Source: Alisma plantago-aquatica (Eukaryota > Streptophyta > Magnoliopsida > Alismatales > Alismataceae). Taken from it: DNA of 64,000 nucleotides. Below are positions 47,505 to 60,988 of the stretch, piece after piece (the first letter of the stretch is position 1; each line of letters starts with the position of its first letter). The translations under genes and the position numbers were made by a program. The notes beneath the pieces were generated by a model that made no database searches, had not been told where the DNA came from, and saw only the letters and a list, made by a program, of their open reading frames with translations. Where the stretch lies: contig OY856414.1 of assembly GCA_963693085.1 (NCBI GenBank), positions 264,529,501-264,593,500 of the forward strand, in the 5' to 3' direction.

Positions 47505-48042
47505 AAGGAGTTAGATATTGGGCTATCTTTGGATAGTGCCATGCGACTCTATTACCTAAAAGAGAGGTGATATTCATGTCCACTGCAGGGACAGCCCAGA
47601 GTACGAGAATATGTATGGATTGAGTTGTATGGCTTAAAATGTAATCTTGATTGTTAAATGATTAATTGAATGATTATATTGTTAACATAGTTGGAAATTA
47701 TTTGTTTCCTCCACATACCAGCTTCGGCTGACCGACGTTTTGTTTGTCGGCGTTTTAGGTACAATGAAAAGTACAAATAGTAAAGCGACACCTTGTGAAT
47801 TCAAAGATTAAAGAACAAGGAGGAATTAGATAGAACAGTTCAGCTGAGGTTAGAAGTTAGTCTGTTCCCAACTTTTCAAGGTATGCAAAGAAAAATTTTA
47901 TTGTCATTTTCAGTATAGTTTGTTAGAATTTAATAATTGTTTATGGTTATATGTCGAACCTTTGATCCGGGAATAATGAGTGCGGCTTCAACCTCTTGGT
48001 CTCCCTTAATTGGGGGTTACTGAAAGGTGAGGTCGTAACATT

Positions 48043-48054
48043 TGGTATCAGAGC
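48043..48054 (+). other. Primer binding site, E unit 1 (tRNA-iMet type)
   Basis: TGGTATCAGAGC, two bases after the LTR end. Confidence 0.93.
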
Positions 48055-51000
48055 TTAGGTTCCTCATTTAACCATTAATAATTATTAAATTTTACAAACT
48101 CCATAGAACCCAAGGGAGTTATTAGAGGAGTATCCGAAAGACGGAGGTGTCTAGAAAGGGATCACGACCGGGGGCTGGCAAGATTTTCCTCCGCACCGCT
48201 AGTCGGAATACGAGGACTCCCGGACCCGTGTGACCGCCTGGCCAAAGTCTTAGGGTATGAATCGAAATAAGATACCTTTAGGACTTCTCATCTTATTCAT
48301 CCCTTCTCATCACAAAATTCCGATAAGGACCTAAAGGATTAGGGTTTTCTTTCTTCTCCTCACCCTCTTGAGGTATGGGTAAGGTTAATAAGGTTTAAGG
48401 AATCCTCCACTAAATTAATGAAAGGCATGTAAATATGATGTCATGGACATAAGCTCAATAGATTAAGCACAAAATAAATAATAGATACATGCTTAGGACG
48501 TATGACATAAGATGTCATATCCTCGGAAGAGACCTGAGGCTAGACCTTTTTGTCAGGAGGATAAGTTAGTCTTGGAGATAGAGATCTCCATTGCAAGTAG
48601 AGACCTGGCACATCCTCTGAGGATGATGCTAACCCTAACCCTAAGTGAAGGTTAGAAAGAGATGAGTTGGACCAGGTGTTTGAAAGAACATGCCTTTGGG
48701 ATGCCATAGGATCCATGGGTGACCTAGCACCTTTGGCAACCCAACCCTGGGAAGGGTCGTGCATGTTAGGGTAAAGGATAGTTACTTAGATGATGATGTT
48801 AGTAAAGGACCATAGAAACCCTATGGGCTTGTACAAGTAGGGCATAGCTGGCACTTAGGGCACGTCATAGTGCTGACGATAGGATGAAACCCTGGATAAG
48901 GAATTATGATGGAGCATAAAGGGTTGTGGATGATCTTGAGCAACCATAAGTGCGAACCTAGGCTTCACCCATGTAGAGAATGCTTTGGAGGATGATCCTT
49001 CTTGAAGAAAGGACCTCTTATAGAGAGGTTGGTTGTAGGGTTAGCTCTAGGGAGAGCAGGAAACCCAACAAGAAGGTTGGAAGCCTAAAACCCTGAAAAA
49101 TGGATGACAGTGGTTGCCTCATAAGTTGATGATATCTTGGTTGCCTTTAGAGGGACCAAACCCTAGACAGTGAAGATGAAGCATATGGTGCCTATGTGCC
49201 TACAGTATAGGTGTTTACCTTCTGAGGTAGGAAAAAGAGTTCCTTAGACTTAGAAAGGTTTAGTAGCGGGTTAAGAGGCCTTGTACCTTGTTGGTTGTCC
49301 TTGAGGAGGACCCAACACTAAGTGTTGCTTGAGTTGAAGGATGACAAGGAGTGCGTGTCATGCCTTTTTCATGCTTGGTTTGTAGTTAAGAGATAGAGCA
49401 TGCAGTGAACCTAGGGTTCCTAGGCCTAAGAGGGGAAGTGGTGTACCTAAGGCTCATAATGAGAAGTTGAATTCCTATAGAAGCGAGCATAGTAATCCTC
49501 ATGAATAGAGGAAAAGAGGAGCCCTTGAAGTTTAAGGTGTGTTTGATGAACCGCTCACAGCTAGGTTGATGATAAAGGGAAAGTTTGATCTTAATCGAGG
49601 AAAGAGGACAAGTATGACCTAGCATGGTACAGTAAGTGATCTGCTCATGCCTTAAAGGCTTGCTAGGGTTAAGTGGGCTCGGGTGGATGTAAACCCTGGA
49701 CCTAAGCTTTTGTGACCTTAGAGATAGTTTTCCTCCCATCCTGGGAGAGGGACCCCTTTGGAAGGGTGTATATTAGTTTTTTCGTTCAAGGTAACCTAAA
49801 GAAGTCTCACAGAATCTTGAAAAGTTAAGTGAAAAGTACATGGTATGAGAATGAACCTGCAGACCCATAGATATCCATCTCTGTTGCATGTGAATGTGTT
49901 ACCATGGAGGTAACCAGTAGGGGGCTCGACCAAGGTAGGCAGGTTGCCATGATCCTGATGAAAGGATGAAAGTCAGCCCGTGAATGCAGAAAGAGAGATG
50001 ATGAAGACTTGGGTAAGGTTCTAAGTGAACATGTACTATAATGGAGAATCCTAAGTCTATCCTAGGGTCAGGTAGGAATAAGACCGATGAAAGTTGGAGT
50101 GCCTAATTCCCCAGTTGCACATGACCATAGGGTCGGGAGGTAACAGCTATCATTGTCTGAGGGCCATGGGTTAGGAGATTGATCACCTTCATGAACTCAT
50201 GGGACCCAAGGGGCAGATGAGTAGGGCACTCTTTTGAAGCACGAGGGAAGAAGGATGACCCCAAAAGAGTCGGTACCCTATAGACCTAGAGGAGATGACC
50301 AAGGATATAAACCTCAGTAGGTTCAAGACTAGTTTGATATCATGATGGTTGTGATGAAGAGACATCTGTGGCCCGTTGCAACTTCGATTTAAAGGTGTAC
50401 TGGCAAGGTGGGATGTACCATCTCTACTCTTGGAACAGGAAGAACTCTGTATTTGGATTGCAGCCAAATGCTTATTTCCTCTTGTTATGGGAGTGAGAGA
50501 TAGGACATTATGCATGTCATACACCAAGGATAAGAGATGATGTAGGTTGGAACGTCGCCACGAGAAATGGGGATAGAGAGGATAACCTACCCTGGTATAG
50601 TGAATGATAAAAAGGGAATGAGGTAGTCACCTTATGAATATGTTTTTATCATGAGCTATGTGGAACTTACAAGTTATATCAAGTTGAGTTTGTTCACCAT
50701 GATGATGAAATCAGAGAGTGTTCTTAATGAAGTTAGACATAGAGTTTGAGGTGAGATGATAAGTGAAATACATGGAAGTGTATGTCTTTAATGTTACCTA
50801 ATATCTAAGGATGTGAGGTGGTAATGGATGCTCTGGTTGAGATACATCTGACTTGTTAGAAAAGGTTGTCTGGCTAACCCTAAGTTTAAAAAGGAGAGGT
50901 GTTGGATAACACTCAGAGGTAACAGGATACGTTGAAAAGTTAAGGGTTGTTGGGTTAGCCAGTCTAGTCCTTGATACGATGAATGGATGGTGGTAGAACC

Positions 51001-52294
51001 TCAAGTGCACTTCTTTGGAAGAGAAGGTGATGAAACCCCGACTAGAGTGGTTTAGGGTTTCGGAGGAATCAATCTCGGAAGAATCATGACATATAGGAAA
51101 TCATGATACACCATGGAAAATGGCAATAGTACTTCGAATGCTTAAGATGAAGTTGCATGTGGTTTATGGCCATGCAAGCCAGGAGGTAAAGGACGAACCC
51201 CAGTAACCCAGTGTATCGATATAGAGGATAAAAGAATCCCTGAGAGGGAATGAGAGCTCAACACTATGGATGTTGTGATAGGTCTTCCGGGACTGAAGGA
51301 GGTCGAGATGCAATATGGGTTATGGTAGATCGCCTTACCTAGATGACATAAGAAAGAAAGAGTTCTATCAAGGGACAGATCTAGTTGAACTACCCATGAG
51401 AGAGATGGTTCAACTACATCATGAAGCGAGTTCAAAGGTTCTTGAGTTTGGCCTAGAGGTTCACTTCCATAAAGTGGAAGTAGGTACATGAAGAACTCAA
51501 TGTTGGTATAGTTATCACCCCTAACTATGGTTAGTATGATCCAGACTAAAGGGTCTGATGAGGGCATGTGTGCTCGTTCAGGGTGATATCTAGAGACAGT
51601 TCTTGTCCTATGAAAGACGTGACAATGACCACCGTAGCCAGTATCGAGTTTTATATGAAGCTCTGTAAGGGAGGTTGTGTCGGTCACCACTTCAGTAAGG
51701 TGATGTTGGTGAAAGGACCACATGATGGTTAGAAAAGTACCACATGATGTTTATAAAAAGGGACCCCAGTGCGTGTACATGAAGTCACTTTGATCGTGCG
51801 AGGGCTGAAAGGAGCCTAGAGACGATGAGAGTCGTGAGCAGATGCAAAGTAGACTGACATACAAGTTACTGTGGGAGAAAATGTGACATGAAACTCCGAC
51901 CCCTCTAAGTTATAACTAAGAGAGCTGAGTCCCTGATACATGGGTCCATTAGAGATGGATGGGTGGAGAAGGTTAGGTTTGACCCTACCCCTCAGGATAA
52001 AGTAATGGGAGATGTTTGCCATGTATCCAATTTAGAGCACTATGTGAGGTACCCCGACCATGTGCTGAGCAATGAACCTAGTGAGCCCCAAGGGAGGCTG
52101 AAATGGCCTGAGTCACCTGTGTAGTTTATAGACGCTAGGATTAAAGAACTCAGAGAAAAGAATATGTGATGATAAAGGTTCTTTGGAAATGCCATGGGTA
52201 CGGCCAAGCCACATAGGGGCCAATGATGGACATGGAAAAGTTTTATCCTGAATTGGTTGTTTTCTTGTTTGAATTTTGAGGACAAAATTCCTAT

Positions 52295-52307
52295 AAGAGG
52301 GGAAGGA
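52295..52307 (+). other. Polypurine tract, E unit 1
   Basis: AAGAGGGGAAGGA directly before LTR2. Confidence 0.88.
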
Positions 52308-53046
52308 TGTTACAACCCCAATTTTTGGGTTCAAGTGGTGAGAAATATAATTTCTCATATTAAAGATGTTTGAACAAATAATCAAATATTTGGTTGAGAA
52401 TAATTGGATTTCGTTTAAAATAGCCTTGTTGTTTGATTTGTGGGCTTTATTGGCTATTGGGCCCAATAAAAGGAAAATAACAAAGGAAATTCAATTAGTA
52501 AATGGATAATTGAATTTTAAGAAAAGAAATATGTGGAAACCTCTAGAAGGCAAATCCAAAGAGGATTTCGTGCCTCTTGGGTTCCTTGGGTACCAAGGAG
52601 TCCAAGGTTGCAAAAAGCAATAGGAAAAGAAACGATTAACTAAGTATTTCTTTATGAAGAAAGAAATTGGGAAATAATGATATAATGTGGAAAATGAATG
52701 AAAAGAGACATAAATGAGTTTTCTTGGGGAAATTTCGTATCCATGTGGTTGTTAATATTAAAAGGAATGCCAGTGAGGAAAATAAAAGAGAAATAAAAAG
52801 ATATCCTCAAAAAGGAATATTTAAATGAGAAATAAACAAGATAATGTGAATTAATGCATTTAGATGCATCTAGAAGGATAATGAGTGTCCCATAAAAATA
52901 ATTTCGAGATAATAAGGGTTCTTGGGTGCCAAGGAGTCCCAATAAAGGAAAAGGAAGAGAAAATACCATAATTATAAAATAAAGAGATAATGGGAATATA
53001 TAAGCCATTAATTATGTAATTTTGATAAAAGGAAGTATTTTCCTAA

Positions 53047-53048
<2 letters not shown>

Positions 53049-53086
<38 letters not shown>
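53049..53086. repeat. (AT)19 microsatellite, LTR2
   Basis: Same position as the tracts in LTR1 and LTR3. Confidence 0.95.
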
Positions 53087-53088
<2 letters not shown>

Positions 53089-53283
53089 GTGGCCAATAGA
53101 TTAAAAGGCAAATAAAGAGAGTAAAGGAGAGGAATTTCGAATTCCTAATACTCAAAGAAAAAGGAATGTTAAAAAGATAAAGAAGAGAGAGAAGGTTCTT
53201 CTCATGAAAGGTTTTGGTTTCATGTTTGTAAGAGGATTCTTTGAATCGAAGACAAGCCAACCTAGGGCTTCGTCTCTCTCCCC

Positions 53284-53291
53284 TATAAAAG
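53284..53291 (+). promoter_or_regulatory. Putative TATA box, E LTR2
   Basis: TATAAAAG in the same context as LTR1; the base just upstream differs (CCCC versus CCCT). Confidence 0.7.
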
Positions 53292-55212
53292 GGGTAGACC
53301 CTATGGGGACGAGATCGGAGGAGTTTCATGCATCCCCTTTCCTCTTCTTGTTCTTTTCCCTACCAAACCCTAACCATGAACACATGAGAGTCATATTCGC
53401 GGCTAGCAGCTAAAGATGGATCTGGGAGTGGGGCACGTTGCTCCCATGCCCTGGAGAAGGAGCTTGGCCACCGTTCCTTGGCCCTAGCACCTACACGGAG
53501 CCGCAGGTTTGGGGTGCAGGTCAGCCGTGGTGGCAGACCTGCTGGGCTCGATCCCCACCGGCTAGCCGTGTATCAGGAGCTCCTCCAAGCGCGCAAGGGG
53601 GTGGCGGAGCTAGGGGGTCCTTGTCCGGTCGCCGTCGGGGTCAAGGGGAGGAGAAGAAGCTGCGCCAAGTCTGCATCTCGGCGGCTAGGGCAGCAGCTTC
53701 GGACTGCAGGAGGTAGAAGAAGAGAGGAGGTGTTTTGGACGAGAATGCCCTCCGCGGGCTGAAGGCGCGCGCTACTTACCGAGGGACAAAATCGTAAAAT
53801 CGAAATGTTCTCCAAAGTGATCGTTGCATGGCTGAGATGACGTGGCCTCTTCTAATTGGTCAAGTAAGTGAATTTTTGTGAAAATCATATCTACCAAACC
53901 GTAACTCGGATTGAGACGAATCTTATATGAAAATTGATCCTCAGAACGAGTGGAATCCATTAAAAATATAATTGGAGCATGTTTATGTTTGAAATTTGAA
54001 AAGTAATAGAGGTTATTAACTTTAGCATAATGATAATTAAAGAAACCCTACTTTGATATGATTAGAGTGATTAATAGGGTTTAATGAATAATTAGAGTTG
54101 ATATTGACCTGTTAAATGTAAAAGGGTACATTAAGATCGAAAAGGGTGATCTTTGTATGTAATTAGTTTAATTTGATGATCATGTACATAAATATGATTT
54201 AAAATTGAAAAGTACATAAAGTTATCATCTTTAATGAGTTAAGTAATGAAAAACCCTTAGAATTGATGATAGTCGGGTATAATGATGTTCTATGAATGTT
54301 TTGATCAAATATTAACCGATTGATGATAAGGAGAACAATTTTTATCTAAAGAGATGGTATTTATACTTTTGGCTTAAATTAGGGTTCCATACACCTAAGT
54401 TTGAATTAATGGACTTAAAAACCCTAATTTAGGAGAACACGTCTTTTAATGGTTTTAATTATACAAATGCATGTATAAGATAGAGTTATGTTGTTATAAA
54501 CCCAATTTGGATATAAAAGATCATTAAGGTGGATAATTTGGCTTTCCTAGTGTATAAAGTGGAATTAATGATTAATTTGGGTTTGCTGACATAAAATATG
54601 AGAAATGTAGTAAATAGGGTTCCTTTGCAAATTGAACTATAATTCTTTGTTGAGTTGTCAATTCAAAGAAACCTAAACATGATAGTTGGCTTTAATGATC
54701 TTAACATGAATTAAAAGGATAAAATAGTAGCTCTAATGGAAAAGAAGCTTAATGAAATTAATTGTTGAGTATTGTGCCTATGATGCAGAAATTAGGGTTT
54801 GTAAACTAAAAGAGTATTAAAAGTGATAAATGCATAATGAAGGATAAAAACCTAATAAAACCCTAAGGTTGGCCTAGAAATTATAAGGTGGAATCCAAGT
54901 TGATCTTGTGGATGTTTTGAATAAAACAATGACACTTGGATGTTATGCATTATTTTCAGGATATTGTTGATTGCTTGTTAATTGTGTTGAATGTTAATGC
55001 ATGGACATCAAGTTACTATGGATCAGGTATGTGGTTACGCTTATGAATAACCGTTCTAGTTTCACGGTGATTTCCGAATGTTTTACCGGTTGCTTTAAAT
55101 AAACTATTGGATGTTTATTTAGTTCATGCAAACTATAATGTGGCTATGACTATCACAAAGAGTATATGCCTACAAACTCAGATCCTGGTTCTCTCTGTGG
55201 CATTATAGCTAA

Positions 55213-55396
55213 CCTAGTACATGGCTGCCTATGGGTAGGTCCATTAGGTTAGAGAAAGGCCTAGTACATGGCTACCTATTGGGTAGGTCCATCAGGTCTA
55301 TGGATGACCTAGTACATGGCTACCTATTGGGTAGGTCCATCAGGTCTATGGTTGACTTAGTACATGGCTACCATGGAGGTAGGACCATCAAGTCAT
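55213..55396. repeat. Four-copy 48-bp tandem repeat, LTR2
   Basis: Same four units as in LTR1. Confidence 0.88.
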
Positions 55397-55934
55397 AAGG
55401 AGTTAGATATTGGGCTATCTTTGGATAGTGCCATGCGACTCTATTACCTAAAAGAGAGGTGATATTCATGTCCACTGCAGGGACAGCCCAGAGTACGAGA
55501 ATATGTATGGATTGAGTTGTATGGCTTAAAATGTAATCTTGATTGTTAAATGATTAATTGAATGATTATATTGTTAACATAGTTGGAAATTATTTGTTTC
55601 CTCCACATACCAGCTTCGGCTGACCGACGTTTTGTTTGTCGGCGTTTTAGGTACAATGAAAAGTACAAATAGTAAAGCGACACCTTGTGAATTCAAAGAT
55701 TAAAGAACAAGGAGGAATTAGATAGAACAGTTCAGCTGAGGTTAGAAGTTAGTCTGTTCCCAACTTTTCAAGGTATGCAAAGAAAAATTTTATTGTCATT
55801 TTCAGTATAGTTTGTTAGAATTTAATAATTGTTTATGGTTATATGTCGAACCTTTGATCCGGGAATAATGAGTGCGGCTTCAACCTCTTGGTCTCCCTTA
55901 ATTGGGGGTTACTGAAAGGTGAGGTCGTAACATT

Positions 55935-55946
55935 TGGTATCAGAGC
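55935..55946 (+). other. Primer binding site, E unit 2 (tRNA-iMet type)
   Basis: TGGTATCAGAGC, identical to unit 1. Confidence 0.93.
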
Positions 55947-58900
55947 TTAGGTTCCTCATTTAACCATTAATAATTATTAAATTTTACAAACTCCATAGAA
56001 CCCAAGGGAGTTATTAGAGGAGTATCCGAAAGACGGAGGTGTCTAGAAAGGGATCACGACCGGGGGCTGGCAAGATTTTCCTCCGCACCGCTAGTCGGAA
56101 TACGAGGACTCCCGGACCCGTGTGACCGCCTGGCCAAAGTCTTAGGGTATGAATCGAAATAAGATACCTTTAGGACTTCTCATCTTATTCATCCCTTCTC
56201 ATCACAAAATTCCGATAAGGACCTAAAGGATTAGGGTTTTCTTTCTTCTCCTCACCCTCTTGAGGTATGGGTAAGGTTAATAAGGTTTAAGGAATCCTCC
56301 ACTAAATTAATGAAAGGCATGTAAATATGATGTCATGGACATAAGCTCAATAGATTAAGCACAAAATAAATAATAGATACATGCTTAGGACGTATGACAT
56401 AAGATGTCATATCCTCGGAAGAGACCTGAGGCTAGACCTTTTTGTCAGGAGGATAAGTTAGTCTTGGAGATAGAGATCTCCATTGCAAGTAGAGACCTGG
56501 CACATCCTCTGAGGATGATGCTAACCCTAACCCTAAGTGAAGGTTAGAAAGAGATGAGTTGGACCAGGTGTTTGAAAGAACATGCCTTTGGGATGCCATA
56601 GGATCCATGGGTGACCTAGCACCTTTGGCAACCCAACCCTGGGAAGGGTCGTGCATGTTAGGGTAAAGGATAGTTACTTAGATGATGATGTTAGTAAAGG
56701 ACCATAGAAACCCTATGGGCTTGTACAAGTAGGGCATAGCTGGCACTTAGGGCACGTCATAGTGCTGACGATAGGATGAAACCCTGGATAAGGAATTATG
56801 ATGGAGCATAAAGGGTTGTGGATGATCTTGAGCAACCATAAGTGCGAACCTAGGCTTCACCCATGTAGAGAATGCTTTGGAGGATGATCCTTCTTGAAGA
56901 AAGGACCTCTTATAGAGAGGTTGGTTGTAGGGTTAGCTCTAGGGAGAGCAGGAAACCCAACAAGAAGGTTGGAAGCCTAAAACCCTGAAAAATGGATGAC
57001 AGTGGTTGCCTCATAAGTTGATGATATCTTGGTTGCCTTTAGAGGGACCAAACCCTAGACAGTGAAGATGAAGCATATGGTGCCTATGTGCCTACAGTAT
57101 AGGTGTTTACCTTCTGAGGTAGGAAAAAGAGTTCCTTAGACTTAGAAAGGTTTAGTAGCGGGTTAAGAGGCCTTGTACCTTGTTGGTTGTCCTTGAGGAG
57201 GACCCAACACTAAGTGTTGCTTGAGTTGAAGGATGACAAGGAGTGCGTGTCATGCCTTTTTCATGCTTGGTTTGTAGTTAAGAGATAGAGCATGCAGTGA
57301 ACCTAGGGTTCCTAGGCCTAAGAGGGGAAGTGGTGTACCTAAGGCTCATAATGAGAAGTTGAATTCCTATAGAAGCGAGCATAGTAATCCTCATGAATAG
57401 AGGAAAAGAGGAGCCCTTGAAGTTTAAGGTGTGTTTGATGAACCGCTCACAGCTAGGTTGATGATAAAGGGAAAGTTTGATCTTAATCGAGGAAAGAGGA
57501 CAAGTATGACCTAGCATGGTACAGTAAGTGATCTGCTCATGCCTTAAAGGCTTGCTAGGGTTAAGTGGGCTCGGGTGGATGTAAACCCTGGACCTAAGCT
57601 TTTGTGACCTTAGAGATAGTTTTCCTCCCATCCTGGGAGAGGGACCCCTTTGGAAGGGTGTATATTAGTTTTTTCGTTCAAGGTAACCTAAAGAAGTCTC
57701 ACAGAATCTTGAAAAGTTAAGTGAAAAGTACATGGTATGAGAATGAACCTGCAGACCCATAGATATCCATCTCTGTTGCATGTGAATGTGTTACCATGGA
57801 GGTAACCAGTAGGGGGCTCGACCAAGGTAGGCAGGTTGCCATGATCCTGATGAAAGGATGAAAGTCAGCCCGTGAATGCAGAAAGAGAGATGATGAAGAC
57901 TTGGGTAAGGTTCTAAGTGAACATGTACTATAATGGAGAATCCTAAGTCTATCCTAGGGTCAGGTAGGAATAAGACCGATGAAAGTTGGAGTGCCTAATT
58001 CCCCAGTTGCACATGACCATAGGGTCGGGAGGTAACAGCTATCATTGTCTGAGGGCCATGGGTTAGGAGATTGATCACCTTCATGAACTCATGGGACCCA
58101 AGGGGCAGATGAGTAGGGCACTCTTTTGAAGCACGAGGGAAGAAGGATGACCCCAAAAGAGTCGGTACCCTATAGACCTAGAGGAGATGACCAAGGATAT
58201 AAACCTCAGTAGGTTCAAGACTAGTTTGATATCATGATGGTTGTGATGAAGAGACATCTGTGGCCCGTTGCAACTTCGATTTAAAGGTGTACTGGCAAGG
58301 TGGGATGTACCATCTCTACTCTTGGAACAGGAAGAACTCTGTATTTGGATTGCAGCCAAATGCTTATTTCCTCTTGTTATGGGAGTGAGAGATAGGACAT
58401 TATGCATGTCATACACCAAGGATAAGAGATGATGTAGGTTGGAACGTCGCCACGAGAAATGGGGATAGAGAGGATAACCTACCCTGGTATAGTGAATGAT
58501 AAAAAGGGAATGAGGTAGTCACCTTATGAATATGTTTTTATCATGAGCTATGTGGAACTTACAAGTTATATCAAGTTGAGTTTGTTCACCATGATGATGA
58601 AATCAGAGAGTGTTCTTAATGAAGTTAGACATAGAGTTTGAGGTGAGATGATAAGTGAAATACATGGAAGTGTATGTCTTTAATGTTACCTAATATCTAA
58701 GGATGTGAGGTGGTAATGGATGCTCTGGTTGAGATACATCTGACTTGTTAGAAAAGGTTGTCTGGCTAACCCTAAGTTTAAAAAGGAGAGGTGTTGGATA
58801 ACACTCAGAGGTAACAGGATACGTTGAAAAGTTAAGGGTTGTTGGGTTAGCCAGTCTAGTCCTTGATACGATGAATGGATGGTGGTAGAACCTCAAGTGC

Positions 58901-60186
58901 ACTTCTTTGGAAGAGAAGGTGATGAAACCCCGACTAGAGTGGTTTAGGGTTTCGGAGGAATCAATCTCGGAAGAATCATGACATATAGGAAATCATGATA
59001 CACCATGGAAAATGGCAATAGTACTTCGAATGCTTAAGATGAAGTTGCATGTGGTTTATGGCCATGCAAGCCAGGAGGTAAAGGACGAACCCCAGTAACC
59101 CAGTGTATCGATATAGAGGATAAAAGAATCCCTGAGAGGGAATGAGAGCTCAACACTATGGATGTTGTGATAGGTCTTCCGGGACTGAAGGAGGTCGAGA
59201 TGCAATATGGGTTATGGTAGATCGCCTTACCTAGATGACATAAGAAAGAAAGAGTTCTGTCAAGGGACAGATCTAGTTGAACTACCCATGAGAGAGATGG
59301 TTCAACTACATCATGAAGCGAGTTCAAAGGTTCTTGAGTTTGGCCTAGAGGTTCACTTCCATAAAGTGGAAGTAGGTACATGAAGAACTCAATGTTGGTA
59401 TAGTTATCACCCCTAACTATGGTTAGTATGATCCAGACTAAAGGGTCTGATGAGGGCATGTGTGCTCGTTCAGGGTGATATCTAGAGACAGTTCTTGTCC
59501 TATGAAAGACGTGACAATGACCACCGTAGCCAGTATCGAGTTTTATATGAAGCTCTGTAAGGGAGGTTGTGTCGGTCACCACTTCAGTAAGGTGATGTTG
59601 GTGAAAGGACCACATGATGGTTAGAAAAGTACCACATGATGTTTATAAAAAGGGACCCCAGTGCGTGTACATGAAGTCACTTTGATCGTGCGAGGGCTGA
59701 AAGGAGCCTAGAGACGATGAGAGTCGTGAGCAGATGCAAAGTAGACTGACATACAAGTTACTGTGGGAGAAAATGTGACATGAAACTCCGACCCCTCTAA
59801 GTTATAACTAAGAGAGCTGAGTCCCTGATACATGGGTCCATTAGAGATGGATGGGTGGAGAAGGTTAGGTTTGACCCTACCCCTCAGGATAAAGTAATGG
59901 GAGATGTTTGCCATGTATCCAATTTAGAGCACTATGTGAGGTACCCCGACCATGTGCTGAGCAATGAACCTAGTGAGCCCCAAGGGAGGCTGAAATGGCC
60001 TGAGTCACCTGTGTAGTTTATAGACGCTAGGATTAAAGAACTCAGAGAAAAGAATATGTGATGATAAAGGTTCTTTGGAAATGCCATGGGTACGGCCAAG
60101 CCACATAGGGGCCAATGATGGACATGGAAAAGTTTTATCCTGAATTGGTTGTTTTCTTGTTTGAATTTTGAGGACAAAATTCCTAT

Positions 60187-60199
60187 AAGAGGGGAAGGA
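60187..60199 (+). other. Polypurine tract, E unit 2
   Basis: AAGAGGGGAAGGA directly before LTR3. Confidence 0.88.
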
Positions 60200-60938
60200 T
60201 GTTACAACCCCAATTTTTGGGTTCAAGTGGTGAGAAATATAATTTCTCATATTAAAGATGTTTGAACAAATAATCAAATATTTGGTTGAGAATAATTGGA
60301 TTTCGTTTAAAATAGCCTTGTTGTTTGATTTGTGGGCTTTATTGGCTATTGGGCCCAATAAAAGGAAAATAACAAAGGAAATTCAATTAGTAAATGGATA
60401 ATTGAATTTTAAGAAAAGAAATATGTGGAAACCTCTAGAAGGCAAATCCAAAGAGGATTTCGTGCCTCTTGGGTTCCTTGGGAACCAAGGAGTCCAAGGT
60501 TGCAAAAAGCAATAGGAAAAGAAACGATTAACTAAGTATTTCTTTATGAAGAAAGAAATTGGGAAATAATGATATAATGTGGAAAATGAATGAAAAGAGA
60601 CATAAATGAGTTTTCTTGGGGAAATTTCGTATCCATGTGGTTGTTAATATTAAAAGGAATGCCAGTGAGGAAAATAAAAGAGAAATAAAAAGATATCCTC
60701 AAAAAGGAATATTTAAATGAGAAATAAACAAGATAATGTGAATTAATGCATTTAGATGCATCTAGAAGGATAATGAGTGTCCCATAAAAATAATTTCGAG
60801 ATAATAAGGGTTCTTGGGTGCCAAGGAGTCCCAATAAAGGAAAAGGAAGAGAAAATACCATAATTATAAAATAAAGAGATAATGGGAATATATAAGCCAT
60901 TAATTATGTAATTTTGATAAAAGGAAGTATTTTCCTAA

Positions 60939-60940
<2 letters not shown>

Positions 60941-60986
<46 letters not shown>
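60941..60986. repeat. (AT)23 microsatellite, LTR3
   Basis: The longest of the three tracts. Confidence 0.95.

Positions 60987-60988
<2 letters not shown>

Larger units (their letters stand above)
44418..48040 (+). repeat. Element E LTR1 (left outer)
   Basis: 3623 bp, from TGTTACAACCCC to GGTCGTAACA. It contains (AT)18, a TATA box, a GC-rich island at about 45520-45890 and a four-copy 48-bp repeat. Confidence 0.95.
48041..52307 (+). pseudogene. Element E internal region 1, decayed chromovirus gag-pol
   Basis: The 4267 bp fit a former gag-pol, but no plus-strand frame of useful length remains. Near the 3' end, 52014-52070 reads VCHVSNLEHYVRYPDHVLS, the integrase tail to chromodomain junction of chromoviruses. 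Upstream, at about 51838-51885, another frame carries a stop-broken version of the segment element B preserves as TVGEYV. The same region of B confirms the assignment. The longest frame, 193 codons at 51142-51723 on the minus strand, is antisense and treated as chance. I could not identify gag or the polymerase active site. Confidence 0.72.
52308..55932 (+). repeat. Element E LTR2 (middle, shared, mosaic)
   Basis: 3625 bp. It serves as the 3' LTR of unit 1 and the 5' LTR of unit 2. Diagnostic differences show LTR3-type bases up to about 53602 and mainly LTR1-type bases from about 53680, so it is a recombinant LTR. Confidence 0.93.
55933..60199 (+). pseudogene. Element E internal region 2, near-identical duplicate
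   Basis: The same 4267-bp length and content as 48041-52307. Reading the two side by side, I noticed a single substitution (51369 A versus 59259-59261 G, in TTCT(A/G)TCAAGGG). The integrase tail remnant is at 59906-59962. It has the same broken frames, so the decay happened before the duplication. Confidence 0.85.

Noticed and set aside
51142..51723. 193-codon minus-strand open frame, repeated at 59034-59615
   Set aside because: Antisense to the decayed pol of element E. Its presence in both units only reflects the duplication.
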